A stretch of 64,000 nt of DNA from Chiridota heheva. Its lineage: Eukaryota; Echinodermata; Holothuroidea; Apodida; Chiridotidae. Shown piece after piece: positions 24,891-35,600 of this stretch. The DNA lies in NCBI GenBank assembly GCA_020152595.1, contig JAIGNY010001477.1, forward strand, positions 60,001 to 124,000, written 5' to 3'. The number at the start of each line of letters is the position of its first letter. The first letter of the stretch is position 1. Both the position numbers and the translations under genes were made by a program. The notes beneath the pieces were generated by a model that saw only the letters and a program-made list of their open reading frames with translations, was not told the DNA's origin and did no database searches.

Positions 24891-25446
24891 CCTTTTCAAT
24901 TTGTAGCTGTTATTGCATAATAATATATGACCTCAAAGGGGGAAGGAAGCATTGTTTTTCTATTCCTCTGTCAATGTTGTTTGAAATAGAGCATTGGACT
25001 TTGGGCAAATGTTTTCGGAACTTGGGTTATACCCCGATTCATTATGTATCTCGAACAGACATTCTGCATTTCACAAATAGCTGAATTTGAAGAACAGAAT
25101 TTAAAGAATTACATACAGATTTTGAGATGTGTTCCTCTTACTGTATCCTCTTACTATTTAGTTATAACTTGAAAATTAAATAAGCATTTTACAAATTGTA
25201 AAAACTGTTTTACTCAGAATTCTATGCTTTTTCACCTATCTTAAATCTGCTAGATGTCCATAGTCCTTGAACATAAGTTTATTTATAACACTGTTGAAAT
25301 GAGGAAAAACAGAAACATGAACCGATTCTTTCCGTCATGCGTAATTACACTTTATACTAGAGACTGTTTGATATGACTCAATATGACTTTGATATGACTT
25401 TGCTTTGTCAACAGAATTGTTAGATCATAAGTGTAATTTCAAGCAG

Positions 25447-26019
25447 TACTTCAGGGGTCAAGCAAGTTCATCTTATTTGAAAGACAATTTAAAAAAAAAA
25501 AAAATAGTGAAGAAAGCATTCAAATAATCTTATTCTGTTAAGGAGATATTTAAGTTTAAAGTTCTGTATCATTTGTGTAGGAAAGACTGAAATCAGACTA
25601 GTAGTTACATCACAACCTCAGATTCGTCAATTTTGTTATATATTTCATCATATTTTTTCATCAATTTTGTGGCTTTTAAACCGTTGGGTATGTCAGGAAA
25701 GTAGTCAAACAGAATCTAGTAGAGTAAACTATAATTTACCATCCAAAGAGGGTTTGTGGGAAAATAATTCAAATAGTTAAAAGAGTTAAATAAATTGTCA
25801 TCAAAATACATGAACAATTGTTAATCATGTGAGGATGAGGGCACCAACATTTAATAATAGACTTACTACTCCAGCCACTTTTACATAGGTGAGACAGAAC
25901 TTTAAACTTAATATCTCAATAATGGAATAAGAAATTGATGTAGTTTTTTCACCATTTTGTTTTTTTTTAGTTCCTCTTTCATATGAGATGAATTTGCTTT
26001 GACTACTGAACTAATCATT
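25447..26019. mobile_element. Palindromic MITE family A, full copy
   Basis: Left end TACTTCAGGGGTCAAGCAAG, right end TTTGACTACTGAACTAATCA followed by TTTAA. The arms show the same landmarks as the other copies and are more diverged from each other than in the 38.9-kb copy. Confidence 0.75.
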
Positions 26020-26099
26020 TAAATAGTAGTGTTGTTGCTGTTAACATGTACACTTTAATATTTATTGGAACCTGTTTTACCTCTTTACGTGATCAAATT

Positions 26100-27720
26100 A
26101 TATTGTTTATAAATCTTAAAGGACCATGGACTGGTGTCAGAATAAATCGGTTTCTCCGCATTCGGCATCTTTTGGTGACATAGCGGATTTCTCATTGTAT
26201 CAGTTTCATCTGAATAAATCCATCAATACAGTCAAGTGTTTTCGGACAGTTATAACAGCTATCCACCAGGACTTTCAGATGGGTCGACAGTCACAGATGC
26301 GCGACCACTGGAAACATTAGTAAAAGGAATGTTCTTACAAACACCCTCAGTTCGGAACCTTGCTCCCCGTGGGACATGCAAGTGGTTCTGAAGACACTGG
26401 GAAAGACTCCGTTCGAGCTGCTGACTGCATGTCCGCTCAAGGAACTGATGCTTAAAATGGTTATTTTGCTCTCTGCGGCCTCTGCTGTTCATGCTCTTTC
26501 AGTCAAAGAGGGCCATATTCGATTCGAGTCTGGAAGTGTGTGCTTTGTGCCTGACCTGACCTTTTTGGCCAAGAATCAGACTTTGGAATTTTTACCAGGA
26601 CCAATATTACTTCCGTCGCTCTCTACCTTTTCTGACACATCAGAGGACAGGGCCTGGTACCCATCTAATGTCTCAACAACTACATTATGCGTACCTAACC
26701 ATTATGCCGCAACATAAAAGCTTTATTCTTGTCTTTATCAAATCCACACCGCGATATTTCAGGTGAAATGAATGCGCAGTGGATTGTCCAGGCAATCACG
26801 TATAATCAATTGCTGCTGTTCACAGAGCAAACGGTCAAGGCACATCTAGCAAGAGGCATAGCCACATTAATGGCGCTATTTGGTGGGGTTCCCCTCAACA
26901 AGATACTTCATGCAGCTGTCTGGAAAACACCAGCCACATTCATCTCGGTATATCTGAAGGACATACCAGACTATCAAGGCGGAGTTGCAAGGGCCGTTCT
27001 TTCCAGAAGAGGACCGTCCCTTTCATGAGGTGAATATCATTGTCATTTATTCACGTTTTCTTGTTTCGGTTACAATACATTTGTTAATTCATTAATGTCT
27101 TTGATCGTTTTGTTTACTAATGAATTTCTGCCGTTGTGCACGCATGTTTTAATTCGTTTAATTTAACTAACGGTTTGTTTTTCCTCGTGTTTAACGAAAC
27201 CGCCCCAGAATGCTGGCGAACCTTGTAAGTTTTTGCCGCGACCTATTGGGCATTGTTTACAGTTTGCTTTCTGTACACTAACACCTTTTCGTTTATATGT
27301 TCTTTTAGGCGACTAACCCATGTTAATGCAACACTTGCCTCAGTTAATACTAAGAGGTACTTTCCGGTATCTTTCGTTATAACTAGGAGTAATTTACTAT
27401 AGTTTAGTAATTCCTATTCAGAGGTTTTGCGTCCTTAAGAGAATAGGGAAACTAGTCCTTTTTAAGTAGGAAAATTAGTTCGGAGTATTAGGACCAGCCT
27501 TTTTGTGGGCTTCGGCCCGAACTCCCTTCCTTCTGATCCTCGGTTGCAATCTGATTGCATATTTATAGCATGGAAGGTAAGATAAAACTTTAATTAAATT
27601 TACCCCGCTTAGTGTAGCGGGGATATTTACGAGAGTTATACTTACCTTCCATGCACCCGCCCACCTCCCCTCTCGTTCAGGTTTTGTGGAATGTTAAGTG
27701 AGGGATGCTAGAGTTGGAGG
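26100..27720 (+). mobile_element. DIRS-like tyrosine-recombinase retrotransposon remnant (fossil)
   Basis: The plus strand holds the C-terminal part of a DIRS-type tyrosine recombinase: PFELLTACPLKELMLK, HALSVKEGHIRFESG, then WIVQAIT and GVPLNKILHAAVWKTPATF, the typical order in DIRS1-like elements. RT, gag-like and 5' parts are absent. The part to 27,720 is probably the 3' end: it has a CCCCGCT/AGCGGGG hairpin (27,604-27,622) and the inverted pair GCATGGAAGGTAAG / CTTACCTTCCATGC (27,569-27,582 and 27,641-27,654). The element is broken, with a few breaks in the recombinase, and looks old but not ancient. Crypton is the less likely alternative. Confidence 0.65.
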
Positions 27721-27839
27721 TTAGGGCTGGGTTGGTAACTATGTTTTTAGTTGGGTTAGAAATGCGTTAGAATCAGGTCATAGGACCAGATTGCATATTT
27801 AAATGCATGGAAGGTAACTTGAAGTAAATATATATACCT

Positions 27840-27844
<5 letters not shown>

Positions 27845-27872
<28 letters not shown>
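27845..27872. repeat. (TA)n microsatellite
   Basis: About 14 TA units. A second (TA)n tract lies at 35,740-35,764, eight bases from the donor of myosin exon 12. Confidence 0.95.
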
Positions 27873-27876
<4 letters not shown>

Positions 27877-27889
27877 ATGCCTTTTCATT

Positions 27890-28114
27890 TCTTACCGCTC
27901 TCCTCCCCTGACTGTGGAGATTGAGGCTTTGTGAAGTAGCTTCTTCCATTTCTTCACGTCTCTTGCAAATTTTGTCCTTCCCTCCAACTATTCCACCCAA
28001 ACTCCTTTCTTTTTTTTTCTCCACTATCCTTCTCCAAGTTGTTTTCAGTCGCCCTCTTTTGCTACTTCCCTCCAGGGCCCAGGACAGTGCGAATTTGGCA
28101 TAATATTCATTCAC
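27890..28114 (-). mobile_element. LINE C-terminal fragment
   Basis: LSWALEGSSKRGRLKTTWRR and the following KICKRREEMEEATSQSLNLH match the last segment of many LINE ORF2s (GxRKRGRPKTTWRRxV...). The frame stays open, then ends in a (TA)n run at 27,845-27,872. No RT is left. Confidence 0.6.
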
Positions 28115-28315
28115 TCCCCCAACTTCTTGTACAAATGATCTTACTTATTGTTATTATGTGCTCTTTCAAATAATGCATCATCACTTATCTGTATTGGCCA
28201 TCTTTTTTTAATAATTTCCCTCCAGCAGTTCCTTTGAATGACCACTGTTATAAATTATTATACACCAAATTGGTAATTTCCAAGTATATTAGAGCATTAC
28301 TGTCATAAAGTTTCA

Positions 28316-29155
28316 TTCTTAAAACTGGTCATGTACTTAGGCGTTACGTTTGATAATAATATGCATCTTAGAACTCAAATCGATCAGAAATGCAGAACTG
28401 CTTTTGGGTAACTATATTGAATCCGTAAACTGCGTAATTACCTATCTTTTCAACCGTGCTACACACTTATTCATTCTTTAGTTATAAGCCACCTTGACTA
28501 TGGCAATTCATTGTATATTGATCTACCTTTATGTTTCTTGAGTAAACTTCAACATATTCAAAACTCAGCTGTCAGAGTGTTACTTAACACCTAAGTTCTC
28601 TCATGTCACAACGCTTCTCAAGGATGTTCATTGGTTGCCAATTTCTTATCGCATCCACATAATAAAAAATTTAACAATTACTTTTTAAACTTTGAACAGC
28701 AATTCAGTTTTTTTTGTATGAGGGATCCTGTACAAGTACGGAATAACAGATACAATACTTGTTCTGTTCACCACGGTAACCTCTTAGTTCATAGAGTTTA
28801 TTTCAAACTTGGTAAACAGGGATTTTTTCACTCTGCCCCTAAAATCAGGGACAGTCTCTCATCCTCGCGAGATTCAAGCCAGTCATACACTTCCCTTGTT
28901 CAAGAAAAGGCTTCAGTCTTATTCTTATCATTTAAATTATTTATAGATTTCTATCTTTTACTTTTGATTATTTCACATTGTGATAATTTTCCTTACTTTT
29001 CATCTTCTATATTTTCATTGATTTTTATGTTTTATGACTTAATAATTCTATTTTTACCTTTTATAAATTTTATATTTAAAAACTATTGTACAGCGCCTTA
29101 GATTACACATTTTATGTAAATTTTAGCACTTTATAAATGTGTATATAATAATAAC

Positions 29156-29160
<5 letters not shown>
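28316..29160 (+). mobile_element. L2-like LINE 3' end, degenerate
   Basis: Plus-strand pieces YLGVTFDNNMHLRTQI, VISHLDYGNSLY, LSKLQHIQNSAVRVLL and VHWLPISYRIH follow the order of CR1/L2 C-terminal ends. Several stops and frame changes. The 3' end has GTACAGCGCCTTAGA and runs into an (AAT)n microsatellite, the usual tail of this group. Confidence 0.8.
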
Positions 29161-29219
<59 letters not shown>

Positions 29220-29364
29220 TAATAAGAATAATAATACTAATAATGATAATGACAATAATAATAATAATACTAATAATACTAATACTAATACTAATACTAA
29301 TACTAATACTAATACTAATGAAGATGATGATGGTGGTGGTGGTGGTGGTGGTGGTGGTGATGGT

Positions 29365-29441
<77 letters not shown>

Positions 29442-29452
29442 TAATAATAAAA
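29155..29452. repeat. Composite trinucleotide microsatellite
   Basis: In order: (AAT)n, (ACTAAT)n, (GGT)n, (GAC)n, (AAT)n. It starts from the tail of the L2-like LINE and ends about 50 bp before the donor side of myosin exon 13. Confidence 0.95.
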
Positions 29453-29504
29453 TACACTCCAGTCCTTTTACAACAATATTGAAAGAAATTCAAACAAATC
29501 ATAC

Positions 29505-29626
29505 CTGCCAAACGCTCCCGCCGATTGGTTCAATTGTTTCCAGGAATCGAGCTATCAAACGTTTTTCCTCCCTGTAGCGATCCATGGCTTTGTTGATGTT
29601 CTTCCTACATAAATGTCCTCTCACGA
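29505..29626 (-). CDS. Myosin exon 13 (IQ motif and start of tail)
   Basis: Acceptor gacttctacag, donor TTGGCAG/gtatga. Encodes [20 protein letters not shown] then [20 protein letters not shown]. With the last residues of exon 12 it forms [12 protein letters not shown], one IQ motif (xQxxxRGxxxR). The part after it is helical and charged but has no domain I recognise. Separated from exon 12 by a 6.1-kb intron filled with LINE sequence. Confidence 0.85.
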
Positions 29627-32600
29627 CTGTAGAAGTCAATCAATACAAAAACAAAAGGCATGTTTATTTCAACTCAATAATATTTTTTTTAATCTAAGGA
29701 GAAATAATTCACATCTATATTTTGGGTTTCAAATGCACTTTGAGTGGAATTTATGTAAAAGAGACATAAAGTCTGACATAATCCTTGTTTCATATGATAG
29801 AATTAAAAATAACAAAGGTACGGACCAAGTTCCATACCTCCCGAAGCAATCTAACACATTTTTTTGTATTTATAGAAAACTTTAATGTTACTACTAAATA
29901 GTACCATGGGAGCCACCATTTTGATTTAAAAACATCATCAGCCCAAGTGAAATGCTTTGAATATTGTTTAAATCTACCTCAAGTTTCCTAGCTTATGAAA
30001 AATTGTTTTTCTTTTGTAAGGGTCAAGGACATTTTTGTATATACATGAAATTATCAAAACATGCTGTTAAAACTTTGTGTCACATCAATTTGGAATCAAA
30101 ACTATAATCACATTTATAAAGAAATATATTATAATCCTCATGTCCCTATTGGGGAAATTATGTTTGTGCACAATATTTCAATACAGAATTGAACAAAATG
30201 GTGTCGATTTCAAACATGAATAACTTGAGATAGGAATAAGATTTTGACTTGCTGTTTTTGGTTTGTTTGTTTGTTTGTTCAATGAGGTCTTAACGGCACC
30301 ACGACAACGAAGGTCAAATTGTGCCTGAGAGGTCAGATCATTTTAAAGGTAGGAAGGAAAGAAATCAGGGAGAGAATGAGAGAAATTCAAGAACAAAAGC
30401 CAGAAAGCTGTGATCGAGAGAGGAGGTGCATGGGTAAAACAAAAACAAAGTAGAGAGGGGGTGGAAGAGGAGAATTAAATATGGTTGTAGAGGGATGCAT
30501 GCTGAAGGATGGAGATTATTCTATCCGGAGGATTTTTCTGGAAGAACTCAGCAATTGAGTTGTGGGAAGCGAGGGAAGCTTTGGGAAGGTTGTACAGGGG
30601 GCAAGCAAGGAGAACGTGTTGGATTGTGAGGATGCAGTGGCAATTGTTACAGAGGGGTTGGGGGGAACCAATAAGGAGGTGGGAGTGAGTGAGGTGGGTG
30701 TGACCAATTCTAAGACGGGTAATATGAACGTTGTCGATACAAGAAAGGTTGTTGATGGTGGATTTGATCGGGATTGTGGGCTGGATGACATGGAGTTTGT
30801 TATCTATTTGGGAGTTCCATGAGGTTTGCCAGCGGTCACGAACAAGGGAAGCGATAAGCGGTTTGATGTCAGAGAGGGTTTTGGGAAAAGGGGAAGGGAG
30901 GAGGTAAAGGGCAAGCTTAGCGGCTGTATCAGCCCTGTCATTGCCAGGGATGCCAACATGGCTGGGTATCCAGAAGAAAAGAACACTTTTTCTGCAGAGG
31001 ATGGGAGAAAAGAGTTTCCGGAGAAGGAGGTGGCAGGTGAGGTTATCCCATTTAAGATTGAGTAATGAAGTAAGAACAGCCTTTGAGTCAGAGAAAATGG
31101 CAAAGTGACTAAGAGGAGAGTACTCAATAAAGTTGAGGGCGAGGAGAATGGCCTTAGCCTCCGCTGAAAAGATGAATGAGTAGTCAGGAAGTCTGCTACT
31201 GAGGGTGATGTCTTGGATGATGGCAGCAGCAGCTGTCTTGTTGCCTTCCTTGGAGCCATCAGTTTAGATGGAGGTGTAATTTGAGAGTTGGTCTTTGATT
31301 TGGTTGTGGAGATTGATGAAGAGATTAGGGTGAGTTTGAGTTTTGTGATAAGTGGAGAGGTCTAGGTGGACAGAAGGGAGGGGGGTGGCCCAAGGAGGAA
31401 AAGTGGGCCAGGAGTAGGTGCCGAGAGTGGCGGGGTTGATGCCAAGATGGAAGAGGTCTGATTTAATGCGTAAGCTGAAGGGAGGCGATAGGGTTTTAGT
31501 CCTATCAAAGAGGGAGGAGAAATTGGGGTACCTAATAAGGTTGTAAACAGGATTCTGGGTGTTGGTGAGGACTCTAAAAGCATAGGAGAGGCTAAGCTTT
31601 TTACATCTAAGTAGAAAGGGGGGTTCGTTGGCTTCAACATGAAGGCTAGTGATTGGGGAGGTCCTGTAGGCTCCTAGACAAAGCCTGAGGGCTTCATTTT
31701 GGATGGTGTTAATGTGGTTGAGGTATGAGTTGTGAGCGACACAGTAGACAATATTGCCATAGTCAAGCTTGGCACGAATGGTGAGCCTGAAAATTTTGAG
31801 GAGAGCATAGCGGTTCACTCCCCAAGTGGTGTTGGAGAGCAGTCGGAGGATGTTGAGGGAGCTATTGCATTTTAGTTTCAGGTTGGTGATGTGTGGCTTG
31901 TAGGTGAGCTTGGGGTCTAGAGTTAGACCAAGGAACTTTGTGTTTTCAACTTTAGGGATGCGATTCCCATTGAGCACAAAGTTCGGGTTGGGGTGGAGGT
32001 TGTTGAAATGACAAAAGTGCATGCAGACTGCCTTGTCTTTGGAGAATTTAAAACCGTTATTGTTGCTCCAGACTTGCAGCTGGTTGAGGCTGGTTTGGAG
32101 CCTATTTTCAACAATAGGAAAGCTAGGGGAGGAGTAGAAGGTGGTGAAGTCATCCACGTAGATGGTACGTTTGATGCTGGGGCCAAGGTTATTCGCGATG
32201 TCATTAATGCTCAGGTTGAAGAGAGTGGGGGAGAGGATGCTGCCTTGGGGGACGCCCCCTCTTGGGGTACGGGTTGGAGAGGGTGTGGCCAATACGAACT
32301 TGGAACTGCCTGGGTGAGAGGAAGTTTTGAATAAAGATGGGGAGGTGGCCTCTGAGGCCGATGGTGTGAAGTTTTCGGGTAATGCCGTATTTCCAAGTAG
32401 TGTCGAAAGCTTTCTCGAGGTCAAAAAATATGGCAATGAGGTGTTCCTTTTTTGCAAAGGATTCCCAGATAGCGGTGTCGAGCGTAATAACTGGTCTAGG
32501 GTATTGCAACGTTTTCAAAAGCCGCTTTGGTGAGGAGAGAGGATTCTGTTGGTCTCGAGGAACCAGTTTAGTCTCTGATTAATGATCTTTTCCATAATTT

Positions 32601-35600
32601 TACAGAGACAGCAAGTAAGGGCGATGGGTCGGTAGCTGGTGGGGTCGGTACCATCCTTCCCCGGTTTAAGGACGGGGATGACAATAGCTGTCCTCCAGAT
32701 AGGGGGAAAGGAGTGTGAGGACCAAATGTGGTTGAAGATGGTGAGTTGATAGCGGTGTCGAGCGTAATTAATTGGTCTAGGGTATTGCAACATTTTCAGA
32801 AGCCGCTTTGGTGAGGAGAGAGGATTCTGTTGGTCTCGAGGAAACAGTTTATTCTCTGATTAATGATCTTTTCCATAATTTTACAGAGACAGCAAGTAAG
32901 GGCGATGGGTCGGTAGCTGGTGGGGTCGGTACCATCCTTCCCCGGTTTAAGGACGGGGATGACAATAGCTGTCCTCCAGATAGGGGGAAAGGAGTGTGAG
33001 GACCAAATGTGGTTGAAGATGGTGAGTAGGGTAGTGGTGGTCTTGATGGGGAGGTGTTTCAGAAACTGATAGGGGATGTTATCTGGGCCCTTGGAGGTGC
33101 AGCCAGCGTCGTTGATGGCTTGGCTTAATTCAGAAAAGGTGAGAGGGGTGTTGTAGCTTTCGGAGTTGTCGGAGGGAAAAGTGATTCTCCGGGCTTCATC
33201 GCAAGCTTTTTTGATTTTGAAAGCATTGGAGTACTTGGTCGAGGACGAGATGTTGCTGAAAGAGGCGACGAGGTGGTCAACGATGTCCTTTTTTGCGGTG
33301 AGAAGGTCTCCATTCCAAGAGAGATGGGAGATGGAAGATTTGCCTACTCTGCCGTGGAAGCTGTTAACCATACTCCAAATCTTCTTAGTGGGGGTGTTGG
33401 TGGTGAGAGAAGAGATAAAGTTGTTCCAAGTATTAGTTTTACTGTCCTTGATAGTGCGTCTGGCCTTGGCTCGGCTGATGCGAAAGAGGTTAAGGTTATG
33501 GGTGGTCGGGTTAGTTTTAAAGTTCCTGAGGGCTCTTTTCCTGTTCTTGATGGCGGTTTTGCAGTCATCCGAAAACCAGGGGGTGGGGGGATGATTTGGG
33601 GGTTTGGAGGTTTTGGAAATTGAGCAGGTGGCGATGTTGACAAGGATATTACTGAAGTTAGACATGGGATCCTCATCCTCGAGGAGATGGGGGGAGAGGT
33701 GTGAGTCACAGAGGGTTTCAAAAAGGGGCCAGTCAGCCTTGTCGAGGTTCCAATTGGGGGTGTGCTCAGTGGGGATTTGAAGATTGGGAAGATTGGAGTG
33801 TATAAGAAGAGGGTAATGATCACTACCACAGAGGTCAGCAGTGACTCTCCATCTAAAATCAGGGAGGAGGTTAGGGGAACAGATAGACAGGTCAATACAG
33901 GTGAGAGAGCCTGTGGCAGGATGAAGGTAGGTCGGGGAGTGAGTGTTCAGTAAGGACAGGCTGTGCTGACGAAGAGCGTTTTCGATGAGCTTGCCTCTAG
34001 GGGTGGTGGTATTAGAGCCCCACAGAGGGTTGTGAGCGTTGAAGTCACCAAGAAGGATGAAGGGGCTGGGAAGCTGAGAGATGAGGTTGTTAAGGCTGGT
34101 TGGTTGAATGTTGGTGTTGGGAGGGAGATAGATATTGCAGAGAGTGAAAGTTTTGTGGAGGGAGATAGAAATACAGATGGCCTGAAGGTCGGTGTGCACA
34201 CGAACAGGGCTGTGTGGGAAATCGTGTCTAACGAGAATGGAGACGCCACCACAGGCCCTGTCAGCATCCACTTGATGTTTGTGATAGCAAGCAAAGTTGT
34301 TGAGGGAGTAATGTTTTTGGTAGTTGGTTAAGATGTTAATCCTCTATCATATAAAATAATGATTGTATCAGACTTTATGTCTCCTTTAAGTACTTACAAC
34401 CAAGATCTTCTTTGTATGTAGTGAAAAATATAATATATAACATCATCAATGACAAAACGTAAATGAAGAAGGCACAGACATGAAGTTTTGTTGAAAATAC
34501 CAACTACCAGCAATCGATGATACAAAAACGGGATGAATTGTGAAAGAACTTATGAATGTTTCAGTAATTCTTTGTTTGTTTGTTTGATGAAGGCTTAACG
34601 GCACTGCGACAAGGGTCAAATTGTGCCTGAGAAGTTAGATCATTCCAGAGGAAGGCAAAAAAAGATGATAGGGGAAGTCTAATAGAAGAACAGGGGCTAA
34701 TAGCCAGGAAGCTTGGACCAAAAGAGAAAGTGCAGGGGTGTCAAATTAAAAGGGAAACGGTGAAAGTAGGTAGGGGGATGGGAAAGAGGACTAAATATGG
34801 TTGTAGAGGGAGGTATGTTAAAGGAAGGAGATAATTTTATCCAAAGTGTTATTTCGGAAGAACTCGGCAATGGAGATGCATTCCATTCAGAAATAACATT
34901 TGTAGATATTGTTTAAACTTGGAACTATTCTTTTCAAACCAACATACACTTTTTCTCTGTCATCTGAAAACTTTCATTCCTTAACATTAATGACAGTTGA
35001 TATCTACTATACCAGGTTTTTTTTTTAACTTAATACCACCTACACTTAGTTAAGTCTTTACACATTGAGTTCCAGCATCTCGTATAAGCGTCCATATTTT
35101 TTCCTTTCATGTACCAGCATCGCGATATACACAACGGATATTATACCATTAATTACATGAAAATTATTCAAATTGGTGGGGTACTTCCTTTTTTGTTTAG
35201 TAAAATTAATGTAAATAAAACATTTTGTCTACCTATTTTCAAATGTAGGGGTCAGTCATACTTTCTGTTTTTGTAAGAAAAGGGTCAAACACAGGACAAA
35301 AATGTTGTGAACAAAGCAAAGCGGAGATTTATATAGGCAATTTACACACGAAGTGGCCTTTGCTTCAAAGGACATTTCCTACTCCTTGGGAGATGCTGCT
35401 CCCATTAATGTAAATTTGTTTGTGTTGGATGAAAATCAAACACATGGTTCATTGAACAGCTTGTATAAAGTTGACCAGATCACAAGATGGTTTGTGGAAA
35501 TAAAGAAAAAGATAAACTTTTACTTCGACCAGCCTTGCTCTTTTTGAGGGCCGGTCGAAGTGTTCCTGGTTTTAAGCAAAGCCATTTCTAATGAAACAGA

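Noticed and set aside
26376-27028. Host gene for the recombinase-like frames
   Set aside because: The motif order is that of a DIRS-type recombinase and the region is a broken mobile element.
29112-29511. Open frames of Leu, Ser, Ile and Tyr runs
   Set aside because: Pure trinucleotide microsatellite read in three frames on each strand.
30804-31259. Plus- and minus-strand frames across the LINE as separate genes
   Set aside because: They are shadow frames; the RNase H frame of the LINE explains the region, with DGSKEGNK and [14 protein letters not shown] in order.
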